This document shows positions 29,166 through 39,162 of a stretch of 40,711 nucleotides of DNA, in pieces. Made by a program: the position numbers and the translations under genes. Source of the DNA: an uncultured Flavobacteriales bacterium (lineage in GTDB: Bacteria > Bacteroidota > Bacteroidia > Flavobacteriales_D > Crocinitomicaceae); the NCBI GenBank assembly GCA_905480355.1, contig CAJQQA010000124.1, positions 1 to 40,711 on the forward strand, given 5' to 3'. The stretch's first letter is position 1, and each line of letters begins with the position of its first letter. The notes beneath the pieces were generated by a model. The model had not been told where the DNA came from. It made no database searches and saw only the letters and a program-made list of their open reading frames with translations.

Positions 29166-29527
29166 GGTTTTTATTATTCTCACTCCTTATCATTCTTGCC
29201 GGAATTGCTTATTTATCGCTAGCTCCTAGTGAAATTGTTAATGATGGGAATGATAAAGTTGGCCATCTTATTGCCTACGCATGTTTAATGGTGAATTTTG
29301 GATTACTCACTTATTTCAATCGAAAAAAGTACACGTTTGCGATTGTTTTCGCACTCTTCTATGGTGGAAGCATGGAGATTATTCAGTACTTCGTTCCAGG
29401 GCGATGCATGTCTATATATGACATGTTGGCAAACACTGCTGGCGTCATGTTTGGCGTTATTATAATATACTTCTTTTATAATCAAATGAAAGCAATACTA
29501 AAGAAGTTGGGTATCAAATTGCAATGA
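29162..29527 (+). CDS. VanZ family protein
   Basis: NDKVGHLIAYACL, GGSMEIIQYFVPGRCMSIYDMLANTAG; ATGA overlap with hemW. Confidence 0.88.
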   Translation: MRFLLFSLLIILAGIAYLSLAPSEIVNDGNDKVGHLIAYACLMVNFGLLTYFNRKKYTFAIVFALFYGGSMEIIQYFVPGRCMSIYDMLANTAGVMFGVIIIYFFYNQMKAILKKLGIKLQ

Positions 29528-29581
29528 TTCTTACTAAATCCGAGTAAAGGTTACTCTTCAATATTTACTATTTTTACATCT

Positions 29582-31024
29582 ATGGAGAAATTACAAAATT
29601 TTATCAACGGAAGCTACTCTTCACCTGTCTCAGGAGAATACATGGACAACTATGAGCCAGCAACAGGAAAAGTGTATAGCCTAATCCCTAAATCTGGAGC
29701 AAAAGATGTGGAACTGGCTGTTGTAGCTGCTGAGAATGCTTATCCAGTCTGGTCAAAAATGAGCATTGATGCACGCAGTAGAATAATGGTAAAACTCTCC
29801 GAAGGAATTGAAGCTCAAATGGAGAAATTTGTAGCTGCAGAGTCGCGCGACAATGGCAAACCAGTTGCTTTAGCTGGACGTGTTGACATTCCACGTGCGG
29901 TAAGCAACTTTCACTTTTTTGCGACAGCAATATTACATTTTGCGTCTGAATCTCATAATATGGAAGGTGTTGGAGTGAATTATACTTTAAGAAAACCGAT
30001 TGGAATTGTTGGTTGTATTTCTCCTTGGAATTTACCGTTGTACTTATTTTCATGGAAAATCGCCCCGGCTTTAGCTGCAGGCAATTGTGTTATCGCAAAA
30101 CCGTCTGAAGTTACTCCGTACACAGCATATTTATTAGGGCAAGTGGCCAAAGAAGCAGGAATGCCAGATGGTGTTTTGAATATTCTCCATGGAGAAGGCC
30201 ATGATGTCGGAGATGCTATTGTAAAGCATCCAAAAATAAAAGCAATTTCTTTCACTGGAGGAACAGCAACTGGAAAATATATTGCCAAGACGGCAGCTCC
30301 AATGTTTAAAAAATTGTCGCTTGAGTTAGGAGGTAAAAACCCAAATATTATTTTTGATGATTGCGATTTTGATGACATGATGCGAACAACACTTCTCTCT
30401 TCGTTCGCTAATCAAGGTCAAATATGTTTATGTGGCTCAAGAATCTTTGTACAACGTGGTATTTACGAAAAATTTAAAGAAGAGTTTGTTAGGAAAGTGG
30501 ATGCATTGCTTGTTGCAGAGCCAAATAATCCGAAAGCAAAATTAGGTGCTGTAGTCTCAAAACCACATATGGAAAAAGTTTTGTCTTACGTCGAACTAGC
30601 AAAAGAAGAAGGCGGTAAAGTAGTATCAGGAGGAGAGAAAGTTCAGCTAGAAGCACCATTTGAAAATGGCTATTATCTTAGGCCAACAGTTATCGAAGGT
30701 TTGTCTTACGATTGTAGAACAAACCAAGAAGAAATTTTTGGACCTGTTGTTACGATTATGCCTTTTGATACGGAAGAGGAAGCATTGATGATGGCAAACT
30801 CAACTCAATATGGATTGAGCGCAACTTTATGGACTTCAGATTTGGAAAGAGCACATCGTATGGCAAATGAAATTCATGCCGGAATAGTCTGGATAAATGC
30901 ATGGTTGGTACGTGACTTAAGAACTCCTTTTGGTGGAGCAAAAGCTTCTGGAGTAGGAAGAGAAGGAGGATGGGAAGCCTTAAGGTTCTTTACGGAACCT
31001 AAAAATGTATTTGTCAAATATTGA
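29582..31024 (+). CDS. Aldehyde dehydrogenase, 2-hydroxymuconic/2-aminomuconic semialdehyde dehydrogenase-like
   Basis: CISPWNLPLYLFSWKIAPALAAGNCVIAKPSEVTP, LELGGKNPNIIF, NQGQICLCGSRI, PFGGAKASGVGREGGWEALRFFTEPKNV. Confidence 0.92.
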   Translation: MEKLQNFINGSYSSPVSGEYMDNYEPATGKVYSLIPKSGAKDVELAVVAAENAYPVWSKMSIDARSRIMVKLSEGIEAQMEKFVAAESRDNGKPVALAGRVDIPRAVSNFHFFATAILHFASESHNMEGVGVNYTLRKPIGIVGCISPWNLPLYLFSWKIAPALAAGNCVIAKPSEVTPYTAYLLGQVAKEAGMPDGVLNILHGEGHDVGDAIVKHPKIKAISFTGGTATGKYIAKTAAPMFKKLSLELGGKNPNIIFDDCDFDDMMRTTLLSSFANQGQICLCGSRIFVQRGIYEKFKEEFVRKVDALLVAEPNNPKAKLGAVVSKPHMEKVLSYVELAKEEGGKVVSGGEKVQLEAPFENGYYLRPTVIEGLSYDCRTNQEEIFGPVVTIMPFDTEEEALMMANSTQYGLSATLWTSDLERAHRMANEIHAGIVWINAWLVRDLRTPFGGAKASGVGREGGWEALRFFTEPKNVFVKY

Positions 31025-31050
31025 TAATTCTTTAACCTTACCTTTGTATT

Positions 31051-31866
31051 ATGAAATCTATTTTCCTTTTTCTCCTTTTGTTTTGTTTCAATAGTTTAAC
31101 GATTGGTCAAGGTAATGTCGATGGGTTTTTTAAACCTAAGGGTGAATTAGACGTTGCTTTGTCTTCTTCTTTTGGGAATTCTACACGCTACTTTACAGGG
31201 AATAATTTAATTTCATATGATAGAAATCAATTAATTTTAAGCGCATATGCTAATTATGGTCTTAGTAATAGATTTAATTTAATTATTAGTCTTCCTGTAA
31301 TTAATTTCACCTTTCAAGATGCTGCGGTTTTTGCAAAATTAAAGCTCGTCCAAAAAAACATGAGCAAAGGAGAAATTTCATTGTTTCCTTCAGTTGGCAT
31401 TACATTCCCAACACACAAATACGAGACGGAAAGTGGACAATCAATAGGGCAGAGAGCAACGGTTCTGCAACCAAAGCTAATTGCACAATATAAATCGAAC
31501 AAAGGATGGTTTTTACAAGGTCAAATGGGATATAATTATTCCTTTTTTCCCGTGCCCTCCTCAATTGCAGCTTCATGCAAAATTGGATACATTTATAAAC
31601 AATGGTATTTTGACCTCTGGTATGATTATCAATACGGCATAGGTGGGCGTGATTATGCCTCTGGACTTGGAGGACCACTTAATTCATTTCGAGACCTAGG
31701 TGTCTCCTATAATAGAATTGGTGGAGTTGTGTATAAAAACATCGGGGAAAAATGGGGCCTATTTCTGAATGGAAGCCTCATCTATAATGGACGAAATATT
31801 AGTGAACTCTTTGTCCTAGGAGGCGGAGTTGTTTTGAAGTTTAAAGTAAAATCGAAACAAGTGTAA
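31051..31866 (+). CDS. Hypothetical outer-membrane/transporter-like protein
   Basis: Signal-like N-terminus MKSIFLFLLLFCFNSLTIGQ; amphipathic aromatic beta-strand pattern. Confidence 0.75.
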   Translation: MKSIFLFLLLFCFNSLTIGQGNVDGFFKPKGELDVALSSSFGNSTRYFTGNNLISYDRNQLILSAYANYGLSNRFNLIISLPVINFTFQDAAVFAKLKLVQKNMSKGEISLFPSVGITFPTHKYETESGQSIGQRATVLQPKLIAQYKSNKGWFLQGQMGYNYSFFPVPSSIAASCKIGYIYKQWYFDLWYDYQYGIGGRDYASGLGGPLNSFRDLGVSYNRIGGVVYKNIGEKWGLFLNGSLIYNGRNISELFVLGGGVVLKFKVKSKQV

Positions 31867-31953
31867 AGGAATGGTTTTACAAGAACGTTCGGTTTAATAA
31901 TTGAGAGCAATTGAATGAATCTCTTTATATTGTTGAACATAAACTTAGACATT

Positions 31954-32202
31954 ATGAGCTGGAGCTTAAAGAATGACAAACTCGTGAAAGAATTTAAGGT
32001 TGATAAATTTTCAACGATTATTAATAATTTAAACAAGCTCAGCTTGGTGGCTGACGAGCAGAATCACCATCCTGATTTCAACGTGTTTGGATACAATAAA
32101 ATTCGTTTTGAATTAAGCACACATGACGCTAACAGTGTTACGGAGAAGGATTATTCTTTGGCTAAGTCGATTGATCTTATTTTTACAGATGAGGGAGATT
32201 GA
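31954..32202 (+). CDS. 4a-hydroxytetrahydrobiopterin dehydratase family protein
   Basis: MSWSLKNDKLVKEFKVDKF, ADEQNHHPDFNVFGYNKIRFELSTHD, DYSLAKSIDLI. Confidence 0.9.
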   Translation: MSWSLKNDKLVKEFKVDKFSTIINNLNKLSLVADEQNHHPDFNVFGYNKIRFELSTHDANSVTEKDYSLAKSIDLIFTDEGD

Positions 32203-32234
32203 AGGTAATATTTTAAGCCCCTTTAAATAGTATT

Positions 32235-33056
32235 ATGAGAATGATTTTAGCCCTTTTTATCTTGTCCCTTTTTTCTTCATGTAAAAGTGATAAAATTGAA
32301 TACCAGAACGTGACTTACTTGCATGTTTCACATACACGAACTAACGCTAATCCAAATCTTGATGCAACTATAGAGGGTATAGATTATAGTAAATATGATG
32401 TGCTAATGCTAGGTGGAGACCTTGCCAATTTGACTTCCCTAGATACGCAAACTATGGACCATGCCAATTCAATTTTTGACTTTAGCAGTCAAAGCACCCT
32501 TTGGGCACTAGGAAATCATGATTATACAGATTTGAATCTTGTTGAGTCGTATACTGGTCGATTACCATATTACGCTTATACAAAAAACGGAATAACTTTT
32601 CTTGTGATAGACACTCAAGATGATTTTAGTAATATTAGTGGCAACCAAAAAACATTTGTTGATCAAGTATTGGATACAATTTCTCAATCATCACACCTGG
32701 TCCTATTGCACCATAAACTAATTTGGATGTCTGGAAATCCGTATTTAGAATCACAGGTTCCTTTTATCTCAAACGCAGGGATTGGAACTTGTTTTTATTG
32801 CATCAATCCTAATAACTTCTATTCTACTATCTATCCTAAATTAGTAACACTATCAAACGCTGGCACAAAAGTAATTTGCGTTGGCGGCGATATCGGCTTT
32901 AATTCAAAAGAATTTGAATATTTGACACCTGAAGGAATTCACTTTTTAGCCTCTGGACTAGGTAATGGGAGCTCAGACAACAAGGGACTTGTTTTTCACC
33001 ATAACGTTAGTATGTCTAATTTAACCTGGGAGTTTAAATTGACAAGTGAATTGTAA
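32235..33056 (+). CDS. Metallophosphoesterase-like lipoprotein
   Basis: Lipobox LFSSCKS; LGGDLANL, LGNHDY, LLHHKLIW, CVGGDIG. Confidence 0.82.
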   Translation: MRMILALFILSLFSSCKSDKIEYQNVTYLHVSHTRTNANPNLDATIEGIDYSKYDVLMLGGDLANLTSLDTQTMDHANSIFDFSSQSTLWALGNHDYTDLNLVESYTGRLPYYAYTKNGITFLVIDTQDDFSNISGNQKTFVDQVLDTISQSSHLVLLHHKLIWMSGNPYLESQVPFISNAGIGTCFYCINPNNFYSTIYPKLVTLSNAGTKVICVGGDIGFNSKEFEYLTPEGIHFLASGLGNGSSDNKGLVFHHNVSMSNLTWEFKLTSEL

Positions 33057-33177
33057 GGGAATAATTCACGCTCAAAAAACACCGCTACATTAAGACTAAT
33101 AGCTCGCTTTTCTATTTATTTCAATAACTTTAATACTTTTAGCATGATGATTGTATTCTAATCTCAAAATTATAATT

Positions 33178-34404
33178 ATGAAGATGACGTTATTATCCCT
33201 TGCCCTCTTCTTTACGGGGCTCACAGGCGCTCAAGTGTTTGAAGTTGAGCAAGCAGCTCATCCTTATTTTGACATCATAGAGTGGAAAGGAATGGGAGCG
33301 TTGTTGTTAAGTAAGGATCCATCAGGAAACTCTAAACAAATTAACTTAACATTGGTCAACGAAGAGAAAAAGAGCGTCTGGGATCAGAAATTCTCCCCAA
33401 AAGGAAAAGAGTATTATTTCATCACGAGTGAAAATGCGCGTTATGTTTATTTCTTAAACAACTTAGAGCTTGAAAACGGGAAAGTCTCTTTGAGCCAGTT
33501 AAATTCTGCAGGTAACATCAAATCAACTTCGATACCTATTGGCGCCGCGATTAAAAAATTAAAAAAATACGACTACAACAAGCTGGAGTTGATTAATGTC
33601 GTTGTAACGGATAAAGCGCTTGTGCATCATTTTAGATATGATGACAAATCAACAAAAAGTATCGTTGACCTTGCTGTTTTTACTACTCATCATAACTTTC
33701 TTAGCTACGCCGTTGAATTAGGATCAGTTACCAAAGAAGCAATTAACGGAACAAACTACGGCCATTGGCAATATGTTGGGTTCACAGGAGATCAAATCTT
33801 TTTTGCGGCACGAGACTTTCTGCGAAAAAAACAAGGCTGGAGCGTTAAAGAATATAATTCTAAAGGAAAAACTAAAATTGGAGTACACATCGACGCGCCT
33901 CAAGGATTAATTGCAATAGAAAATATAGGCTTTGGAACAACAGGAAGTTATTACATGGAAGAAAAAGCTACAGTTGAATTAGGGCTCCTCACTTACATTA
34001 ATTCACAATTTTATTTGGTTGTAGGCCAGCATGGCGAAGGTGCTAGCGCAGAAATTACACTTTTTCAATTAATTGCAAATGACTGGAATGTTCTAAACAG
34101 CATGAAATTGAACTATTTTATTGAAAAAAAGAACCTGAAGCTTGGCATATACCCAATGAATGAAGGAGTTGGTTATCATCTTGATCATAATGGTTATAAC
34201 AAAGTGAGTATCATCTATTATGATGAAAAAGAAGGTGCTCCGCATAATGATTTTACGAAAAGAACCGTTTATAATCCAAGCAGCGTCTTTGAACAGAAAA
34301 ATAAACAAGAATTTAACGTAATTTTACCAAACGGAATTCTAAATTTTGACACGAGTCAATTAGGAGAAAAGGGAAGTGTTAAATTTGAAATAATTGAGAA
34401 ATGA
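33178..34404 (+). CDS. Hypothetical secreted protein
   Basis: Signal-like MKMTLLSLALFFTGLTGAQ; long ORF; ATGA overlap with downstream uridine kinase. Confidence 0.78.
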   Translation: MKMTLLSLALFFTGLTGAQVFEVEQAAHPYFDIIEWKGMGALLLSKDPSGNSKQINLTLVNEEKKSVWDQKFSPKGKEYYFITSENARYVYFLNNLELENGKVSLSQLNSAGNIKSTSIPIGAAIKKLKKYDYNKLELINVVVTDKALVHHFRYDDKSTKSIVDLAVFTTHHNFLSYAVELGSVTKEAINGTNYGHWQYVGFTGDQIFFAARDFLRKKQGWSVKEYNSKGKTKIGVHIDAPQGLIAIENIGFGTTGSYYMEEKATVELGLLTYINSQFYLVVGQHGEGASAEITLFQLIANDWNVLNSMKLNYFIEKKNLKLGIYPMNEGVGYHLDHNGYNKVSIIYYDEKEGAPHNDFTKRTVYNPSSVFEQKNKQEFNVILPNGILNFDTSQLGEKGSVKFEIIEK

Positions 34405-35021
34405 TTGTAGGGATTTGTGGTGGAAGTGGTTCAGGAAAAACAACTTTATTGATGCGGTTAAAAAACCACTTTCAAGATCTAAATCCTTGTGTCTTTACGA
34501 TGGATAATTACTACAATCCAATTGATCAACAACATATTGATGCGAATGGAGAATATAACTTTGATCTACCTACCGCTCTAAATGAACAGCAATTAACCAA
34601 CGATTTAGCTTCTCTCAAGAAGGGTGAGGAAATTCTTGTAAAAGAGTATCACTTTAATTCCCCGCCAGATAAACATGTATTGTTAACAATAGCTCCTTCA
34701 AAGCTAATCATTATTGAAGGTCTCTTTTTATTCCATTACAAGGGGGTTAAGAAAGAGTTAGATTACAGCATTTTTGTAGATGTTGAACCAAAAACACAAT
34801 TAGATAGGCGTTTATACAGAGATCAAGAAACTAGAGGTTATTCAAGAGAAAGTATATTGTATCAATGGGAGAATCATGTGAGTCCTTGTTATGAAAATTA
34901 TCTTTTACCATATCAAAAGGAAGCCAACTTTGTTTTTAGAAATGACTCTCGAGCCGATTATGATTTTGAGCAGTTGGTCAATGATATTGAACAAAAAATA
35001 AATAGTAGAGTCCTTCAATAA
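34401..35021 (+). CDS. Uridine kinase-like P-loop kinase
   Basis: MIVGICGGSGSGKTTLLMRL, MDNYYNPIDQQ, FDLPTALNEQQL, IIEGLFLF. Confidence 0.9.
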   Translation: MIVGICGGSGSGKTTLLMRLKNHFQDLNPCVFTMDNYYNPIDQQHIDANGEYNFDLPTALNEQQLTNDLASLKKGEEILVKEYHFNSPPDKHVLLTIAPSKLIIIEGLFLFHYKGVKKELDYSIFVDVEPKTQLDRRLYRDQETRGYSRESILYQWENHVSPCYENYLLPYQKEANFVFRNDSRADYDFEQLVNDIEQKINSRVLQ

Positions 35022-35033
35022 GCGGGTTATTCT

Positions 35034-38000
35034 TTGGTCAAGCAATTAAAAAAATATCGCCTCATAATTCTAGCAGCTCTTTCAGCCCTTGTCTTTTTTG
35101 CAAGTTATTTAAAAATCCATTCTACAAATTATGCCTCTTCTGTAGCTCTTCAGACAATAGAATTTAAAGAGCTAGAACAACAGCTATCTGATGAAATTGC
35201 CTACCGTGCGGAAGAATTAAAATTTGGAGCGCTCATGAATCAATGGAAGGATGATGATGCGGAAGGCTCCATTAATCTCCACATTTATAGAAATGACTCA
35301 TTGGTTTATTGGAATACCAATCAATTGCCAATTATCAGATTCAAGGATATTCACTTTCCCTCAGAAGGAATTTTACACCTGCAAAATGGCTGGTATTATG
35401 GGAAAACAAAAGAAATCGGGCCGTATATAATTTGTGCAACATTTCTAATCAAACAAGATTACTCCCTTAATAATAAAGATCTAATTAACGACTGGAATAA
35501 TTCCTTGTCTCTGCCATTTAGCGCAATGATCTCTTTGGATGAAGATCTAGGCTATCCGGTTTTCTCTCTTCAAGATGAGTTTGTATATTCTGTCCTTCCA
35601 AATTCAATTCAAGAAGTTAAGCGTGGGGAATCAATTCTTCTCTTGCTGCTCATTTTAACCACGATAGGTATATGGCTTTATTGGTTAAGCTCAATAAAAA
35701 AGAAGTTGTCCCCTAGATTTCGATGGATTCTCCCTTTTGGTGTTCTCGGTTTGCGAATTCTTTCCTTACAATTCAACTTTTTCAGTTTCTTAGATGGAAG
35801 TATCGCCTTTGATCCAAGTCTTTATGGCACGAACAAATGGTTTCCAAACTTCTTCGAATACCTCACTAATGTTTTAATTATTATTTATTTACTCAAAGAA
35901 ATGAGTGACTGGTTGAAAAAAATGGCCCTTTCAAAAGCCAATAAATTGATTTCCCTTGTTCTTTTTGTCGTTTCGTTTTCCCTCTGGGGATTCTATATTT
36001 ATATTACAAGCAACTTAATTCAAAACTCATCTCTAGCTCTTGAAGTAAACAAATTATTTTCCCTTGATATCTTTTCGATGCTCTCATTTGCAAGTTTGGG
36101 AGTTCTATTTTACGCCTATTTTCAATTCGTTCGAGCTATTGTAGAATCCTGTAAAAAACAATTGATAACTGGTGCACAATTAGCTGTCTTGGGATTTGTT
36201 CTGAGTTGTGCCTATTTTTTGTTTGAAATTAGCTATGGCTATCAACTACTATTCGCGGCTTTATTCCCTTTATTCTTGTACGAGCTAATTCTGTATTTAA
36301 TCTACCGGCGTCTTGAAAAAAATCAGCTAAGTATAGGAATTATATTGTTGCTTACTTTTTCTATCACAACAGCTTCAATTATTGGCGAATTTAATGAAAG
36401 AAAAGAGAAGGACGAACGCGCTCTTTACGCGAATCAATTGGTCACAGAAAAGAATATAGTAACAGAAGTCGAATATTCCCGGGCACTTAAAAAATTAAAA
36501 AAGGATCCCTTTTTAAAACGCTTTATTAATTCTCCTGTTTTTATTTCGGTTTCTGACTTTCAAGATGGGATTGAAAGAAGAGTTTTTAATGGGTATTGGG
36601 AACGATATGAACTAAGTTTTCACCTGTTTGATGAATCTCATCTGTCGTTAATTGATAAACTTCAAGAAAGTACGCTTCAGTTCGATGAATTAAATGCAAT
36701 CGTCCTCAAATCTGGTCTACAATCTGAAATTGAAGCAAATATCTTTTTCATAGATGATTATACAGGCCAATATAATTACATTATTCGTCAAGAATTAACG
36801 GGTAAAAACGGAACAAAGGCAACGCTATTTTGTACATTAAAATCAAAGAAAATTCCCGAAGAAATTGGTTTTCCTCGCTTGTTGATTTCGTCAAAATCTA
36901 ACGTTCTTCGATCATTAGAAAGTTATTCTATTGCGCGTTATCATGAAGGGCGAATCGTTACACGTTATGGAAACTTTAATTACCCCTCATCGCCTTACGT
37001 AATGTTTGGTAGTGATGTTAAAAAGCCAGGGTTTTATGATTACAACAAGTTTAATCACTACAGGCTTATCAGTGCGAATAAGGATATTGTTGTAATTTCG
37101 ATTAAAAAGTCAACATTCGTTGATTTTATCACTTCATTTTCATACCTCTTTAGTCTTTACGGGCTTTTATTGATGCCGTTCTTGTTTAGAATGAGTTCAA
37201 ACGGCGGAGCTAACAAAACCTTTAGTCTCGCTATGAAAATTCAAGGCGTATTAATTTCTTTGGTTTTTCTTTCTCTCTTCGCCTTTGGTTGGGGAAGTGG
37301 TCTCTTTGTAACTTCTCAATACAATCAACTCACTAATGATGTAATAAGTGAAAAATTAAACTCTGTCGAAACTGAGGTTAAGGCTAAACTTGGTGGATTC
37401 GAGAATTTGAATATCGTGGAGAATGGAAATTTCATGCAGTATATTCTCCAAAAATTTGCCAAGGTGTTTTTTACCGATATTAATCTCTACGATACTGAGG
37501 GCTATTTATTAGCAACTTCCCGTCCTAAAGTCTTTAATGTTGGTCTTCTGAGTGAGCAAATGAACCCAAAAGCATTAAAACACCTAAAATATTTATTGCA
37601 AAGTGAGTTTGTGCAGCGAGAAAATATTGGTGACTTAAAATATTCATCGGCATACAAACCATTCCATAATAAAGTCGGTAAACTTCTCGGATATATTAAC
37701 CTTCAGCATTTTGGACAACAGCGAGAATTTGAAAATCAAATACAGAAATTTTTAGTTGCGATAATCAATGTCTTCATTTTACTGCTCGTTATTTCTATTA
37801 TCCTTGCCATTTTTGTGTCAAACTGGTTGACTGCTCCATTACGACTCCTTCAAAAGAGTTTCGCAAATGTTAAATTTGGCAAACATAACCAACAAATTGA
37901 ATACAATAAAGAAGATGAAATAGGTGCACTGGTAAAAGACTACAATCGTAAATTGGAGGAGCTAGAATTTACCGCACAGCAATTGGCGAAGAGTGAACGT

Positions 38001-38666
38001 GAAATGGCTTGGCGTGAAATGGCCAAACAAGTGGCTCATGAAATAAAAAATCCACTCACGCCAATGAAATTGAGTATTCAGCACTTACTTCGTATTTATG
38101 ATCCGAATGATCCGAAGAGTGAAACGAAGCTAAAGACTGTGGCGAATTCAATTATTGAACAAATCGATGCTTTAACAAAGATTGCCAATGAATTTTCGAA
38201 TTTCGCCAAAATGCCTAAACCTTCTGAAGAAAAACTAGATCTTTTGAATTTAATAGAAGGAGTGAAAGCAGTATTTGCTAATCACGATGCCATCGATATT
38301 GAGGTGCACTCCAACACTACAGATTTGTATATTTTAGCAGATAAAGATCAATTAATTCGGGTATTTAATAACCTTATTAAAAATGCAACTCAAGCAATTA
38401 AATCTAACGCTCAGGGTGAAATTATAATCGACATCAAAAAGTCGATATCTGAAGTAGAAATTTCAATTTCAGACAATGGAATTGGCATCGAAAAATCGAA
38501 ACAGAACAAACTTTTCGTTCCTTATTTCACAACGAAAAGCAATGGCACTGGACTCGGGCTCGCTATGGTTAAGCAAATCATTGAGATTCACAATGGAACA
38601 ATTACGTTTGAGTCAAAAGAAGGTGTAGGAACAACGTTTTCAATTACGCTGCCCTTACACTCCTAA
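35034..38666 (+). CDS. Large multi-TM sensor histidine kinase, NtrY-like
   Basis: HAMP-like SNWLTAPLRLLQKSF, HEIKNPLTPMKLSIQHLL, NLIKNATQAIK, DNGIGIE, TGLGLAMVKQI; probable TTG start. Confidence 0.9.
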   Translation: MVKQLKKYRLIILAALSALVFFASYLKIHSTNYASSVALQTIEFKELEQQLSDEIAYRAEELKFGALMNQWKDDDAEGSINLHIYRNDSLVYWNTNQLPIIRFKDIHFPSEGILHLQNGWYYGKTKEIGPYIICATFLIKQDYSLNNKDLINDWNNSLSLPFSAMISLDEDLGYPVFSLQDEFVYSVLPNSIQEVKRGESILLLLLILTTIGIWLYWLSSIKKKLSPRFRWILPFGVLGLRILSLQFNFFSFLDGSIAFDPSLYGTNKWFPNFFEYLTNVLIIIYLLKEMSDWLKKMALSKANKLISLVLFVVSFSLWGFYIYITSNLIQNSSLALEVNKLFSLDIFSMLSFASLGVLFYAYFQFVRAIVESCKKQLITGAQLAVLGFVLSCAYFLFEISYGYQLLFAALFPLFLYELILYLIYRRLEKNQLSIGIILLLTFSITTASIIGEFNERKEKDERALYANQLVTEKNIVTEVEYSRALKKLKKDPFLKRFINSPVFISVSDFQDGIERRVFNGYWERYELSFHLFDESHLSLIDKLQESTLQFDELNAIVLKSGLQSEIEANIFFIDDYTGQYNYIIRQELTGKNGTKATLFCTLKSKKIPEEIGFPRLLISSKSNVLRSLESYSIARYHEGRIVTRYGNFNYPSSPYVMFGSDVKKPGFYDYNKFNHYRLISANKDIVVISIKKSTFVDFITSFSYLFSLYGLLLMPFLFRMSSNGGANKTFSLAMKIQGVLISLVFLSLFAFGWGSGLFVTSQYNQLTNDVISEKLNSVETEVKAKLGGFENLNIVENGNFMQYILQKFAKVFFTDINLYDTEGYLLATSRPKVFNVGLLSEQMNPKALKHLKYLLQSEFVQRENIGDLKYSSAYKPFHNKVGKLLGYINLQHFGQQREFENQIQKFLVAIINVFILLLVISIILAIFVSNWLTAPLRLLQKSFANVKFGKHNQQIEYNKEDEIGALVKDYNRKLEELEFTAQQLAKSEREMAWREMAKQVAHEIKNPLTPMKLSIQHLLRIYDPNDPKSETKLKTVANSIIEQIDALTKIANEFSNFAKMPKPSEEKLDLLNLIEGVKAVFANHDAIDIEVHSNTTDLYILADKDQLIRVFNNLIKNATQAIKSNAQGEIIIDIKKSISEVEISISDNGIGIEKSKQNKLFVPYFTTKSNGTGLGLAMVKQIIEIHNGTITFESKEGVGTTFSITLPLHS

Positions 38667-38673
38667 TAAAACC

Positions 38674-38942
38674 CTATTGAATAAACGTGTAGTAAGATAT
38701 TAATAAGATGCCGATTGCGATATAAGCTGATGTGAAAATCGCATTCATTGGAGCAATTGCTAACAACATAGAAACTGTTGTCATTGTAAATATTACAACT
38801 AAAGTTAATGCGAAAACATTCTCAACTGCTCCCGGGCCAATGGTTATAACCCTAAACAACCTACAACTAACAAAATCACACTAATTACTCCGTATCTGTT
38901 AAATTCCTTCTCTTTAAGTACTCCTATTTCTGTATTTGCCAT
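38674..38942 (-). pseudogene. Small membrane protein split by a -1 frameshift: MANTEIGVLKEKEFNRYGVISVILLVVGCLG / VITIGPGAVENVFALTLVVIFTMTTVSMLLAIAPMNAIFTSAYIAIGILLISYYTFIQ
   Basis: Upstream ORF from ATG at 38942 stops at 38844; second ORF overlaps it in the -1 frame at CCC (38850-38852); the joined product is a coherent membrane protein. Confidence 0.65.
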
Positions 38943-39162
38943 AACGTGTCTTTTATTTCTGCTAAATTCAGACAATTACTTAGTTTTCAAAATGATTTAT
39001 ATCAGGTTAGAAAATGACTTTTGTCATGTATTGATGGCTTAAAAACGGAGAATGGTGTAAAAGTCCATTGGATTCATTAAATTTGAGTAAAAATATATAA
39101 GGTGGATATACCCAATTGGGATTATCGACTTGTTGGCAAACATTACTAAAAATAAAAATATT

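Noticed and set aside
29582-32202. Possible aromatic amino-acid/kynurenine degradation cluster (semialdehyde dehydrogenase plus pterin carbinolamine dehydratase)
   Set aside because: No other pathway enzymes (dioxygenase, kynureninase, hydroxylase) adjacent; two enzymes are not enough to claim a pathway.
180-38666. OmpR-type regulator (180-860) paired with the sensor kinase at 35034-38666
   Set aside because: About 34 kb apart and of different families (OmpR versus NtrY-like); the cognate kinase of the former may lie outside the window.
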